From Branchiostoma floridae (lineage: Eukaryota > Chordata > Leptocardii > Amphioxiformes > Branchiostomatidae): a stretch of 64,000 bases of DNA. Made by a program: the position numbers and the translations under genes. The stretch's first letter is position 1. Each line of letters opens with the position of its first letter. Below the pieces are notes generated by a model. That model was given only the letters and a program-made list of their open reading frames with translations, made no database searches and had not been told where the DNA came from. Location: positions 29,769,535 to 29,833,534 of the forward strand of contig NC_049981.1 in assembly GCF_000003815.2 (NCBI RefSeq), read 5' to 3'. Shown piece by piece: positions 1-11,000 of the stretch.

Positions 1-657
1 GGTGCTGGGTGGAAACAACAAGAGGATTGTAAATACACTAGGGATGTGTATCAAAACATACGAGAGGTTATCTCTAACACAGGGCTCTAGCCAGCGTCCG
101 TTTTTCCGTCAATTGACGGAAATTTGCTGCGAATGACATCCTTGGTGGAAGCTACAGGCGGCTTGGGGACGCCATCCACGGTCGGAAAGCCACACACTGT
201 TTGTTTTGCTATTGTTATTATTGTTGATGATGTGTGTCAGCGCTCTTTTGCATACGATTATCTCATTAAAAACCCGTTTTTCACAGTCTCAGTTCAGTCG
301 AAATTAGATCATTTTCACCGTTTTCGCGACAATGGGAATTGGCTGACGGATCAAAATTTCGAGCTGGCTACAGCCCTGCTCTAACATCCATAAATAATTT
401 CATCAGGTTGGTAAATACTCAATATATAGTACTATTTTGGTTGTGTTTCAAGAACCTTACTTAACTGTATATGAGAGGTGATCATTAAGTTCATAGCCTC
501 ACCCAGAAATAAGATGCATGATTAAAATTTTTGGACAATTCGCGGTGAAGGGGTCACAGCAAAAATGCTAACACACCTAAAATCAATGCTTATTGTGCAA
601 ACGGAATAATTCTAGCACCAACACAAGTATGACTATGATGACTGTGCAGTACCGTAC
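1..657. other. Intronic DNA of the helicase gene, no exon seen
   Basis: No collagen, helicase or other recognisable exon is seen. By position this is the intron following the GTC-GAG exon end at 658, whose donor reads gtacgg on the minus strand. The short open frame at 124-384 has no recognisable protein character. The stretch near 85-125 contains a small palindrome around tccgtcaattgacgga. Confidence 0.5.
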
Positions 658-3600
658 CTCGACTGTGGTGGCGCTCCTGTTCTGCTCAGTGCCGATCATG
701 TCCACATGTTTGGGCTCCGCCTTCATGTATTTCCTGGCGGCCTCGTGAACCCAGTTCGGCAGCGTGGCCGAGAAAAATAGCGTCTGCGGGTTCTGAGACT
801 TGTCGTCTGGAAAAAGGAGTGATCTGTTATTTTATCTTTAACTCTTCCACGCACTCTAGCGATATATATGCATACAAAACTTCTCCAAACATGAAACAAT
901 AAAAAAAACGGATGAACTTTCGAAATGAGCTGCCTAAAAGGGTGTCAAACACTATGGTCTTACAGTACAATCCTCAGATAGCATAATGGGTTCGGTTTGG
1001 AGCATTTCCTCAACTTTTCATCAGAAGAGGGAGCTCAGTGTCATCATAGGATTGTGATTGGTGTGCCCTAGGAACCTACCTTCTGTATATGTATCTATAT
1101 AGCTGCTGGTGTAACAGATAAAGCTACAGAAGCTGGTGTGTTATGGCAAGGGGCAGTTACACCGGCTATACAGATACAGAAGCTGGTGTGTTATGCCAAA
1201 GGGCAGTTATACCAGCCATACAGATATAGATACAGAAAAAAACATCTTATGAGGCTTGTAGGCTGCCAGGATTTCGTCCACTTGTTCCACCATTCCGATT
1301 TCCAACATGCGCTCAACAGGCAGTGTTCTACTTGAAAGTACAGTTCTATAGAAGGGCAGTGTTCTACAGTTCTATAGAAGGGCAGTGTTCTACAGTTCTA
1401 TAGAAGGGCAGTGTTCTACAGTTCTATAGAAGGGCAGTGTTATAAGGTCTATAGAAGGGCTCTGATTACCTTTTTTATAGGCGGCCTCCAGGATTTCGTC
1501 CACCTGTTCCACCATCCCCATCTCCAGCATGCGGTCGACCTCGTCCAACACGACATGGCGTAGCTCGGACAGGTTCAGCCGCCCGCTCCGAACGTGGTCC
1601 TGGATCCGTCCGGGCGTGCCCACCAGGATGTCCAGGCCTCTGTTGATGGCATCATCTGAGTGGGAAAATAGAGAAGATAAAATTAACTGCTCTTGCTGGC
1701 AAATGGTAGGCTCCACCAGGCCTTACAAGGAGGTACAGTTACTTATCTTTGTCCTGAAACATTGCATTGGACACACTTAAGAACATTTTAAAGTGTGGTT
1801 AAGCCATGTTGATTTAATTATTTGGATGACATCCTCTGGGAACCCAAAAACTGATGCGAGCATGCAAGTAAAAAAAAGTTTGACAAAAAAATAAGTTGCC
1901 TTCATCATGAAATCTAAGTGGCGAGGAAGGTTTAACAAATGACTGAACACACAGAATATAGAACCAGTATATCGAACAAGAGATTTTTCATTTTTATTCT
2001 TTCTCATCTTCTTTGACCTAGGAATATCCTTTGACATTGGCAAAAGTTTTTCAATATTTCTTTTTGCTTTGTACGATTTATGGTATGGTTGAAAGCTTTT
2101 TGTTTTTAGAAATGGCTGAAAATTGGTGCCATCGGGCTGATGTCATCCATATAATCAAATCAACATGGCCTTACAGTAAAAACTATGTAGATGTGCTGCA
2201 GAACAAGGCACAATAGGTCTGTGCTCCGATCCAAGGCACAACATTTCCTCTGGCTGTATGTTAAACCCCACTGTCATCGATTCACACAATCAAGGGAGTC
2301 TGGGTGGGATAAATGAGATACAGCAACATAGATCAACACAACTGAGCAAAATCAGATAAATAACAAGCAAACTATGTAAGTAAAATTTACTGACGTGTGG
2401 AAAGAATAGTTCAAAAACGCAACAAGAAAATCATAATTGATGAACGCAGTCACAACAATATGAAATAATGTCCAAAGATAGATACAGTTAAAGGGCAGGG
2501 AAACACAGGGCTGGATAAGAGTTACAGGGGATGAAACAGGGTAAGGAATAGGATTCTAGCCAGGAGCTTATTTCAGCGTAACGGTAATGGCAAGGTAGCA
2601 AAGCATTCATTGGTGTGGAAGGGGGTCTTAGTCCTTTTGTGCGGATGAGATTTTGGAAATGGCATTGTAAGGGTACCCACGAGGGGACCTAAAATCTTTT
2701 TATACCACGTTATTAGAAGGATTTTCTGACATTTACATAGTACATTCTATTTTCAGAAGCAAAGAGGCAAGTCACAGAGGAGAGTACCAGCTTATTTGGC
2801 CTGTCGTCAAAAGAATCGACACCATGGCTGGGTCATTAATATTTCAAAAGCATCATAATACGCCACCCAAAGTCTGTCCATGACAAGATGAATGAAGTTT
2901 TCTTTGTGTGACTTACTCTGCGGGGGGTAGGGAGTCCCTCCGTACACACAAAATGAGGTCAGTTTGGTGCTGATGCTCTTAAAGTCTTCATAAACCTGCA
3001 ACAAACAGATAAACTGTCATAAGTCACCAACGAAGCACCTTTATCGTGGGTTAGGTGCATAGAAATTATGACACAAAAACATTGTATGAAAAGAGGGCAC
3101 CAGATATGCCAACAGCATGAAGTAAAGAATGCCCCCTATCAATTTGTTTGGAAACTGCATGGCAGAAATGTCCAACTGGATCTCTGCTGAAAGACCATTA
3201 CTAATTGTTTGTTTATTTGTTTATTTGACCAGGTGTGATATCTTCAAGTTACCACTTTTTAGTGTCAAAACTCTACTGTGACATATTACAATACAGTTGA
3301 ACAAAGTATACTGAAATGCATGAGTATACTAAGTGCCTTTCAATGTCAAACTTGAATGTTATGCATAATAGATACATTTATCCTTCATAAGATAGGACAA
3401 GCAGTGTTTTTACTTCAATAGGAAGCAGGCTGGATAAAAATTCTAACTGGAAGCTATGTGACTCTACTGCCCACCCAAAAAAAACGTTTAGGGTAAGCAG
3501 GTTTTTCTAGGGTAGGTACATGTGTAGGGAAACAGGAAACACAACATTTTTTCCTAGGCCTAAGGAAAAACAAAGAAGAACAGATTCTGTCCGTACCTGG

Positions 3601-6600
3601 ATGGCGAGTTCCCTGGTGGGAGCGAGCACGATGACCACCGGCGCCCGGCCGCGCTTGATGGACACCCCATCTTTCTGCAGCCGCTCCACAAGAGGGATGC
3701 TGAACGCCAGCTGCACAGAAAACAGAACAACTTAATAACGCCACAGTTGAAACAACCTAATGTTATGCATGCCAAGTTAATAGCCAGGTTGCACCATCAA
3801 CATTTCAGGTTGCCCCACTTCTTCAGTTATTACTTACTTCAAATCAGCAACATGTACATATCCATTATCTTTTCTTCCACTTAACGTTACATTGAACTAT
3901 TTATGTTCCATCTTATCGGGAAATAAATACAAAAGCTTGTGCACGTAGCTCACGGAAAAGCAGTGTTCCATCCGCAAAATGTCAGGTTGCGCACTGTACA
4001 CGTGCTACCTCAATGGGTTTACTTTAAAATTAAGTTGCACTAAGCAAAATGTGGTTGCAAGTGGCAAGTGGATATTTTGAGCACCATGTCGGACCACTCA
4101 CATTAATCTTAAAAAATAAATAAATAAACCAAAAGATCAGCTCACCGTCTTTCCTGTGCCCGTTCTTGCCTGAGTGATGACATCCCAGCCATCGTACACA
4201 AAGTCAAAGGTACTGTACTGAACTGGGAACAATTTCACTACGTTGCGGGCTGAAAAAAAAACATTAGCAGATTTATAAAAAATATATATCTCATCATAGT
4301 TAAATACAACAGTGGTGACTTTCTTAACCTTAAGGCCTTATTGTTGATTTCCGTGGTCATTTTAAGCTTACAAAAACTTGTCAGTTTAATGTCATGAAGT
4401 TCAGATTTTATGGACGGTTTGAGTTGGTCCCAACAAGCATATTTCTCTCCCAGGATAGAGGGACAGGTCCTACAGACAATCCTGATACATGTGAATATAC
4501 ATGTCACACTAGAGATTGCGATTCAGGACAATTGCTGATTGTCCTATGATAGACTGCGATCAGGATCTGTCCTAGGACAATTGGTGATTTTACTAGTACA
4601 GATTGCACTTGGGATTTGTCATAAGACAAACTTGTTATAATAGACAGATTATCACTGTACAGTACAAACCTTTCAGTTTGGTAACTGTCTGTGCTGTGAT
4701 GCGGAAGTTTTCGAAGTCTCCCTCCTCTTTGGTTATGGTCCCATTTTCGGCCACCCCGTTTTCAGCCACCCCATTCTCATTTGCACACTTGTGTTTGTAA
4801 GGGAAAAATGGAACAGTTACCATGAAAGCTCATCTGTGCAGATAAATGTAGGTTACTATAGTATTGAATCAGACAGAGACCCTGATGCTGCTACCCAATC
4901 ATTGTACTGTGTACATTGACATTGTGCTCAACTCTAGTCCAGTGGAACAAGAGGTCTTATTTCTTCAGGCGTCAGTTTCAGTTCTTAGAGAGCACACCAT
5001 AGTCAACATTCATATTGGACTATACATGTACTCTAGTTACACAGAGTGAATACTAACAGCTGTCTTACTCTTACTCTTGTAACACACTTAATCATGATCG
5101 AAATGCGTTGAGACCAAGTACTATCTAGTGTTCAAAATCTTTTGGTGTAAAAACCAGGGATATGCACTGAACATCAAGCCTGTCAAGGTACTGTTACTTT
5201 ATCTGAATAGACTTACACTCAACTTTTGTGACTTGATACTTAACTAAAAACATGCAGAAAATGTAGCACTGGGCATAGATAAAAACACTGTATGGTCACT
5301 GAAACCAGTGAAAATTTTATTAGAGATCGTCTTGAAATTATCTTTTCTCAGCCCAAGATACCTAAATTCTAAATCAACATTTTGTTAGAGTCCATTCCAA
5401 GACACCATGAGGGTTTTTAGGCGATATTTATAATTAGTCTGAATTATTTTGAATAAAAGAATATCTGAGCCACAATAATTAAATTATTTTTAAAAAATTG
5501 ACGGAGAAAGTACTCATATATTTGAATTCCTTTGAATATTTTAGAAACATTTTGAAAGTAACTGTACAAAAATATCTTTATTTAGAATAATTGTGAAACC
5601 TCTGTGTGATTATTTGATGTTTACAAATATTTACAAAAAATGGTAAACCTCGCCAAATGGTTAAATTAGTTTATTGCCCCCATAAAAGTAAGCCCCATTG
5701 TTGTATCTGTATATTTTTAGATTTCACTGCTGGGCAATGGTGGATCCTTTGTGGTGGGCCATTGTTGCATGGCACCCAACCATACTTTGCAAGGATGTGT
5801 GAATTGCTATCTTCCCAGCCCACTGAATCATTTACAAAAAATGGTAGAAAATGGTAAATAATGGTAGAATGCTGTTATCATTATTTAGAAACCATTAGAA
5901 GTATCCAATTCCACACGATGAATATTTCCAAAGTTTTACAGGACCAGGGAAATATTTATAAAGTTGAAACAGTGTTACAAATATTTCTGAAGTATCAAAT
6001 GTCCTAGACATATAATTACAAAACTTTAAAATCAATTCTAAACAATGGCCACAAACATCCGCATGGTGTCTTGGAATGGACTCTATCTTTATCTATCATC
6101 ATTGAAGACCACATGTTACTTTGACAAAAAATAGTTAAGGTACAGCTTCAGGTCTGGACCTGTATTAAACCTCTGTACTGGTAACTGTACTTGGTGCTAT
6201 GGTACCTTTTCCTAGTAAAACTGCTCAAGATTCAACCCTTACCTCCCCATCTGACCCAGAAGCACCATTCTGTACATGGCCATTTTCTTCTTTTGTTTTC
6301 TTTTCTTTGTTCTTCTTTTGTTTCTTGGGGGCGTCGCCCTCTGCTTTGGTCTTCTTTTTCTTCTTCTTCTCTGGTTCTTCGACACTTTTCACAGACTTGG
6401 CAGCCTCTGTCTCCAACTTCCTTTTCTTACTCTTCTTGTCCTTCTTCACTTTCTCTGGCTGTGAACGAGTAAAAAGTAGACAAAGTCCATAATTTTGGCT
6501 TAAGTTTCTTTGGCTTCTTTGGCTTAACGTCCCGCCCCAAATGGATCATGTAAGACGTGAAAGCATCCTCAAGTCAATAGACATAGCTGTGCAAAGGCTA

Positions 6601-7800
6601 AGTGAACGGTGTGACAGTTCATTACATGTAACATATTCAGCTGCTGCAATGTTGTGTGACGTTGGTGTAATGCAAAAGGACTGTCATACCAACTATACAC
6701 CAATACAGATACAGTATTACAAAGGTTATATAATGGCTAATGTGAAGGAACAAGTGCACAGTACAATCCTCAGATAGCATATTGGGTTCGGTTTGGAGCA
6801 TTTCCTCAACTTTGATTCAGAAGAGGGAGCTCAGTGTCATCATAGGATTGTCACTTTTATTGTATCTAATTTAAGTAGTGATGAGTAGAGTTCATTCTGC
6901 ATGGTAGAAGCGGCTGATGCCATTGGGCCGTTTCAAAAAATAACTGGGGGTGAGTTGAAGAGGTTAAATTTAACAATGGGGAGAGCAAATCTTGGATTTG
7001 GATTTTGTTTAAAGGGGTCGAACAGGGGTCGAATAAGTCTGGATTGGGTCGAAAAAGTCAAGAACTAGCATGTTCGCACTCTCAGACTTGCCGCAGCTTA
7101 TTTCCAAATATCAACCTCGTGCGGTTTTCACCATTATATTTGTAAGGAATTTATTGACACTTTGACATTAATTACCATTTTCAGAACCTAATCTATGTTG
7201 TCGTAATTTGCATAAGGGAAAATTCTCACAGGAGTCTGCCCATGCGAGAGTTGGATGCACGTGCAACGTGGGACAGACTATCTCCATTATAGACTTAGTA
7301 ACTTAGAGACAGCAGTAGCCTAAAATTAGCAAAAAAAGTGGATAGACTCATAGAGTAGAGTACTGTAAATGCAGAATTTTCGCGGTAGTTTGCGCTTTTC
7401 GCGTTGCCAATGTACCGCGAACAGTTCTTTTTTTCCCGCTACAGCAAAATTAAATCCCCGCGGACTTAAATGTATTTTACAGTAGTTTCAGCCAAACGTT
7501 TAAAAGGACACTAAAAATAATAACCTGATGGATGATCTAGAACACTGGGGAACAATAAAAAGAAAATGTCATGAATCACCTAATGCCCAGTTTGAAATGT
7601 TTCATGGATAAAACAAATTTCTGTAAAATTTACATAACTCTCCTAATCCTATGGAGTCCTGACGCAAAGCCAAACTTGCCCCAACTATCTCAAGAAATTA
7701 CACTTACAGTTCCGTCCATTTTCTCCTCACAAACCGATTCTTCGGACACCTCCATGTGCACCGTTTTCTTGGTCGTCTTTTTGACCACCTGTGCCGGCAT
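658..7800 (-). CDS. DDX21: DDX21/DDX50-like nucleolar DEAD-box RNA helicase, 5' eight exons (partial)
   Basis: Coding exons in order of translation are 7800-7708, 6458-6243, 4787-4670, 4249-4146, 3710-3597, 2995-2917, 1655-1470 and 806-658. All have AG/GT borders and compatible phases, giving 353 codons before the gene leaves the window. The protein starts [12 protein letters not shown], followed by a Lys/Glu-rich nucleolar-type tail (exon 2, about residues 32-103). The helicase core then shows a Q-motif region ([13 protein letters not shown]), motif I ARTGTGKT, Ia APTRELA, Ib TPGR, II DEVD and III SAT. The DEVD form, the YGGTPY segment and the QARTGTGKT context match DDX21/DDX50 rather than other DEAD-box families. 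Known role of the family: ATP-dependent RNA unwinding in rRNA processing and Pol II transcription control, in nucleolus and nucleoplasm. The C-terminal RecA domain lies to the left and is not seen. The gene is divergent from IPMK. Whether it equals vertebrate DDX21 or the pre-duplication DDX21/50 gene cannot be told here. Confidence 0.93.
950..1055. repeat. Dispersed repeat, copy 1
   Basis: About 100 bp beginning near 'cagtacaatcctcagatagc' and ending near 'catcataggattgt' recurs in the same orientation at about 6756-6853 with only a few differences. Both copies lie in introns of the helicase gene. No coding potential is seen. The element is unclassified. Confidence 0.75.
1115..1230. repeat. 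Two-copy tandem repeat with unit near 50 bp
   Basis: The unit beginning 'acagaagctggtgtgttatg' and including 'gggcagtta' and 'caccggctatacagat' occurs twice in direct tandem, with a degenerate start before it. It is intronic and lies beside the exon-fragment duplicate at 1251-1320. Confidence 0.65.
1251..1320 (-). pseudogene. Decayed duplicate of part of the helicase DEVD exon
   Basis: The plus-strand text 'ccaggatttcgtccacttgt' and the following 35 bases closely match the antisense of the true exon at 1470-1655 (around 1490-1545). Read on the minus strand it still encodes an [16 protein letters not shown]-like peptide, against [15 protein letters not shown] in the real exon. It lacks the rest of the exon and a matching splice donor, so it is probably not spliced. 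It sits 3' of the true exon in the intron, separated by a 26-bp tandem repeat. Confidence 0.8.
1320..1450. repeat. 26-bp tandem repeat, about five copies
   Basis: The 26-bp unit contains 'ttctatagaagggcagtg' and 'ttctaca'. About five copies run between the exon-fragment duplicate and the true exon, stopping about 20 bp from the splice donor at 1469. The last copy is diverged. Confidence 0.9.
1797..2174. mobile_element. TIR element, family 1 copy 1 (MITE-like)
   Basis: The termini are inverted copies of a roughly 35-bp sequence containing 'ggccatgttgattt' and 'ggatgacatc'. The left end reads 'aagccatgttgatttaatta'. The right end is its inverse, with 'aatcaaatcaacatggcctt'. The interior has no transposase. 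Related copies occur at 16798-17712 (inverted) and 60943-61348. Intronic. Confidence 0.8.
5386..6085. mobile_element. 700-bp TIR element in the helicase intron
   Basis: The left end 'tagagtccattccaagacac' and the right end 'tgtcttggaatggactcta' are inverted copies, flanked by TA on both sides, which fits a TA-target (Tc1/mariner-type) non-autonomous element. The interior is AT-rich and I recognise no coding sequence in it. Confidence 0.8.
6756..6853. repeat. Dispersed repeat, copy 2
   Basis: Second copy of the sequence at 950-1055, same orientation, with 'cagtacaatcctcagatagc' at its start. It lies between helicase exons 1 and 2. Confidence 0.75.
7057..7256. repeat. Dispersed repeat shared with 60242-60505
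   Basis: Scattered matching blocks include 'actagcatgt' with 'cgcactc' near its start and 'ttctcacaggagtctgccc' near its end. The same blocks occur in the same order at 60242-60505. Old, diverged, non-coding interspersed repeat. Confidence 0.6.
7361..7484. mobile_element. Short TIR element with tactgtaaatgca ends
   Basis: The left end 'tactgtaaatgcag' and the right end, the inverse 'tttacagta', bracket a GC-rich core containing 'tcgcggta', 'taccgcga' and 'ccccgcgg'. A larger copy of the same family lies at 45624-45817. Intron 1 of the helicase gene. Confidence 0.75.
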
Positions 7801-8096
7801 TTTCACCTACAATATTGAAGTAAAAACCAAAAGAAACGCAGAAAATTTTCCACCTCGAGCTCCGAAGTTTCCACGTGGTGATGAAATGTCCGGCTCACCT
7901 TTGACCTTACAACGCAATGCATGATGGGTTGAAGAGTCCAAAGTTTAAAGTTTAAAGGTGAACTTTTCAAGATTGAGCATGCGCACTGTCAAATTTTGCA
8001 CGGTCCAATTTTTCTGTCTCTAAAAATTATTCCAGTTGTGATTACGACTGTTTTATACCTGCTACAGAGTGTCAGGAATGAGACGGGTATCGTGGC
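7801..8096. promoter_or_regulatory. Bidirectional promoter interval between helicase and IPMK
   Basis: Only 296 bp separate the two start codons (minus-strand ATG at 7800, plus-strand ATG at 8097), so both 5' UTRs and core promoters must lie here unless a 5' non-coding exon is hidden. No TATA box is evident in either direction. Part of it is GC-rich. This is positional inference; start sites are not shown by the sequence. Confidence 0.6.
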
Positions 8097-11000
8097 ATGG
8101 CTGACAGCGGTGAGACTAACTGGAGAAACCATCCTGACTTTGGGAAAGCGAAAAGAACGCCGGAGAAAGGCGGAGCGCGAGAGGGGGTGTGCACCCCTCC
8201 CCTCCCCCGCCGGTGCCGCCCGCTCGCACACCAGGTCGCCGGGCACCGGTATGGGCAGGGCAAGACCAAGAAAGGTTTGTGATAGGCTAGATTTCCTATC
8301 AAGACTAACATCCGGTAGAAATCGAATGGTACACAGGCTATCTAGGATCTGTAACTGGAAATACTGAACAACGCCCCTTTCTTCTTCTTTCTTACTGCCT
8401 AGCCTCTAACGTTAAATTGAGAGATTATTGGCAGACTACGCATGAGTTAATTACAATACAAGTGACCGGTACAAATAGACAAGGGAAAATGAAGGAAAAA
8501 TGCTAAGGAAAATGAAAACAAACTGATTTTGTGTGTGCAAAAGACAGGACAGGTGAATTAAGTGGGTTAATAGAACATATATTTTATAATACATATATAC
8601 AAGACGTGTGGGGGTGGCTCAATGCAGCAGGGTCCTCCCCAGCTCAGTTTTGAACTGGGACTAGAGACCCCGCCTCCGCCACACCAGGCTCAAGTCCATT
8701 CCACTCTCTGATGGTCCGAGGGAAGAACGAGAGCCTGTAGTAGTTGTTCTTGCACGCGATGGCCTGCAACGTTTTAGAGTGATTGGTGCAGCGGGAGCAT
8801 CAAGCCACCGGGACAAGCATGGTCGTGTGAGGTACATACATGATGTTGTTGATGATTTTGTACAAAGTGACCTGGCGGGCAATCTTCCTTCTAAGTTCGA
8901 GGGACTGCCAACCAAGAGTGTGAAGCATGGTGGTAACTGAGCTTGTGCGTCTAATCATTAAATAATAAATACATATCGGGCAGCTCTTCATTGCACCATC
9001 TCTAGGCTACTCACCTGGGCCTTGGTGTGAGGATCCCAAACACTACAGCCGTACTCAAGAGCTGGCCTAACCAGAGCCATGTAGGCTCTCTCTTTGGCCG
9101 CAGTGCTGGATATCCGCAGGCAGCGTCGTAACATTCCCAATGTCCTGTTAGCTTTTGATGTGGTTTTTTCAACCTGTTTGCCCCAGGTCAAGTTGGAAGA
9201 CATATGAAGGCCAAGATATTTTGTGGAACTTACCTTGGTCAGGGGGTGTTGGTGGAGGGAGTAGGGGAATGTTATCGGGTTTCTGGAGGCTGGGACCGAC
9301 ATTACTTCGCATTTGGACGGATTAAAGGCCATAAGCCACGTCTTCTCCCATGAACAAATGCTATTTATGTCGTGCTGGAGTTTTTCACAATCGTTCTTTA
9401 TTGAGCCTTGAGGTAACGTTAAAATACCAGGGAATAGGTTCTGTAAATGATGTTGTTGTAAATGATTATACGCCAGGCGTTCTCCGTAATCAAGAAGGAC
9501 TGCGTAACTTTTACCTTTTGTTTCTCTCCCAGGCATGTTACAGCATGAGGACGGGACCCTACTGAAGCCCCTTCAGCCTCCGCCGCGCGGACAGAAGGAG
9601 CTTGGCTTCTACCAGAAGATTTTTGAGGAGGAGACCAACGATCAGGACCTTCTCACCCTGAGACAGTTCATGCCAAAGTACCTGGGCAAGTTCGTTCCTG
9701 AGGATGACCCGTCACGTATCCTTTCTTCACTTTTTCTCTCTTTCTTCCTTTTTAAGTGCCATGTTGATCATTATGGCACACTCTTTGTTTAACGTCATAC
9801 CCTAGCCAAAGCTAGGTACTAATTTTCACCTGAGCGAAGTGGGGAAAGTCGCGTTAAGTGCCTTCCCCAAGGGCACAAGATCGGTGGCTCAGCAGGGTTC
9901 GAACCAGGGACCTCTTGGGTCTGAGCCAAATGCGCTGCTGATTACGCCATGCAAATCTTGCAAAACTTTTATAAGACAAAGAAAGAAAGAAGAAAATTCA
10001 TATCAAATCATAACCAGGTATCTAGCCGTACTATAGCTACCAATTCTCTTTTTTTTGTCCACAAATAAGTATTTGTGGAGAGGACAGAAAAGACTCGGGA
10101 GATACAGCTATGATACTGCTGGATGCCAGGCTAGAAAATTCAATCCCTACAACTGCATATGATTTGGAGATTACTTTCAGACTAGAATTCTACTGATGCT
10201 GAAGAAGAGTGAAGCATGTCTCTCAGAATGTCCAGAAGTAAATCCAGATCTTATTATATCATAATTGTTTACCTGATTGTCTATACTGGATAAATGCATT
10301 CATGGAACACATAGTTGACCTTAACCTTGCCCAGAGGTTTTTATCAAGCTGGAGGACATCACCAGAAAGTTCCACCAGCCCTGCATTCTGGATGTCAAGG
10401 TGAAGTGTAGATCTATAGTAGTGTACTAGCCAGCCTGAATTTTTTTCTGTCCCGTGGATTTTGAATTTGGAAATCCTGTTCCCTCAGGAAAACCACTCAT
10501 GACTTTCTGTGTCTAAACTCAGGTGGGGAGACGCTGTTATGACCTGGAGGCCACGCCCGACAAGATCGAGCGAGAGAAGAAGAAATATCCGCCGATCGAC
10601 ATTGTGGGGTTCCAACTAATGGGAATGAGGGTAAGTCATTAGCTAGAAATTCTGTGAGTTATATATTATAGCTGACAAAAATTGAAGTACATGAAGTGGG
10701 GCTGACCTCTTTTTTTAATACCTTCCATTTTGGATTGACTGAAGCTGTCGACCGTCTCCTAAGACGAAAAGAGCTGAAGAGAAGGCTGAATATCTAAAAC
10801 TCATACCTGTGCCTGTAAAATTGTGTAGGTACAGGTCCCTATTTTAGCTGCCTTGGGTAGAATCTCAGAGCTATCCGTGCTACTGCACACAGAATTCTTT
10901 TTCAACCAAGCACACAGAGTCATCACACCCTATCTTTTTGATAAGGGCATTGGGTTCTTTCACATACAGAGATTTGATGCAGAGATGTAAAGCTCCCTAT

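Noticed and set aside
6191-6492. Plus-strand open frames of 93-97 codons
   Set aside because: Antisense of the Lys/Glu-rich exon 2 of the helicase, which has correct phase with its neighbours.
9885-9960. Possible tRNA gene on the minus strand
   Set aside because: A-box and B-box-like text exist but no complete acceptor or anticodon stem can be drawn; it continues into a SINE body.
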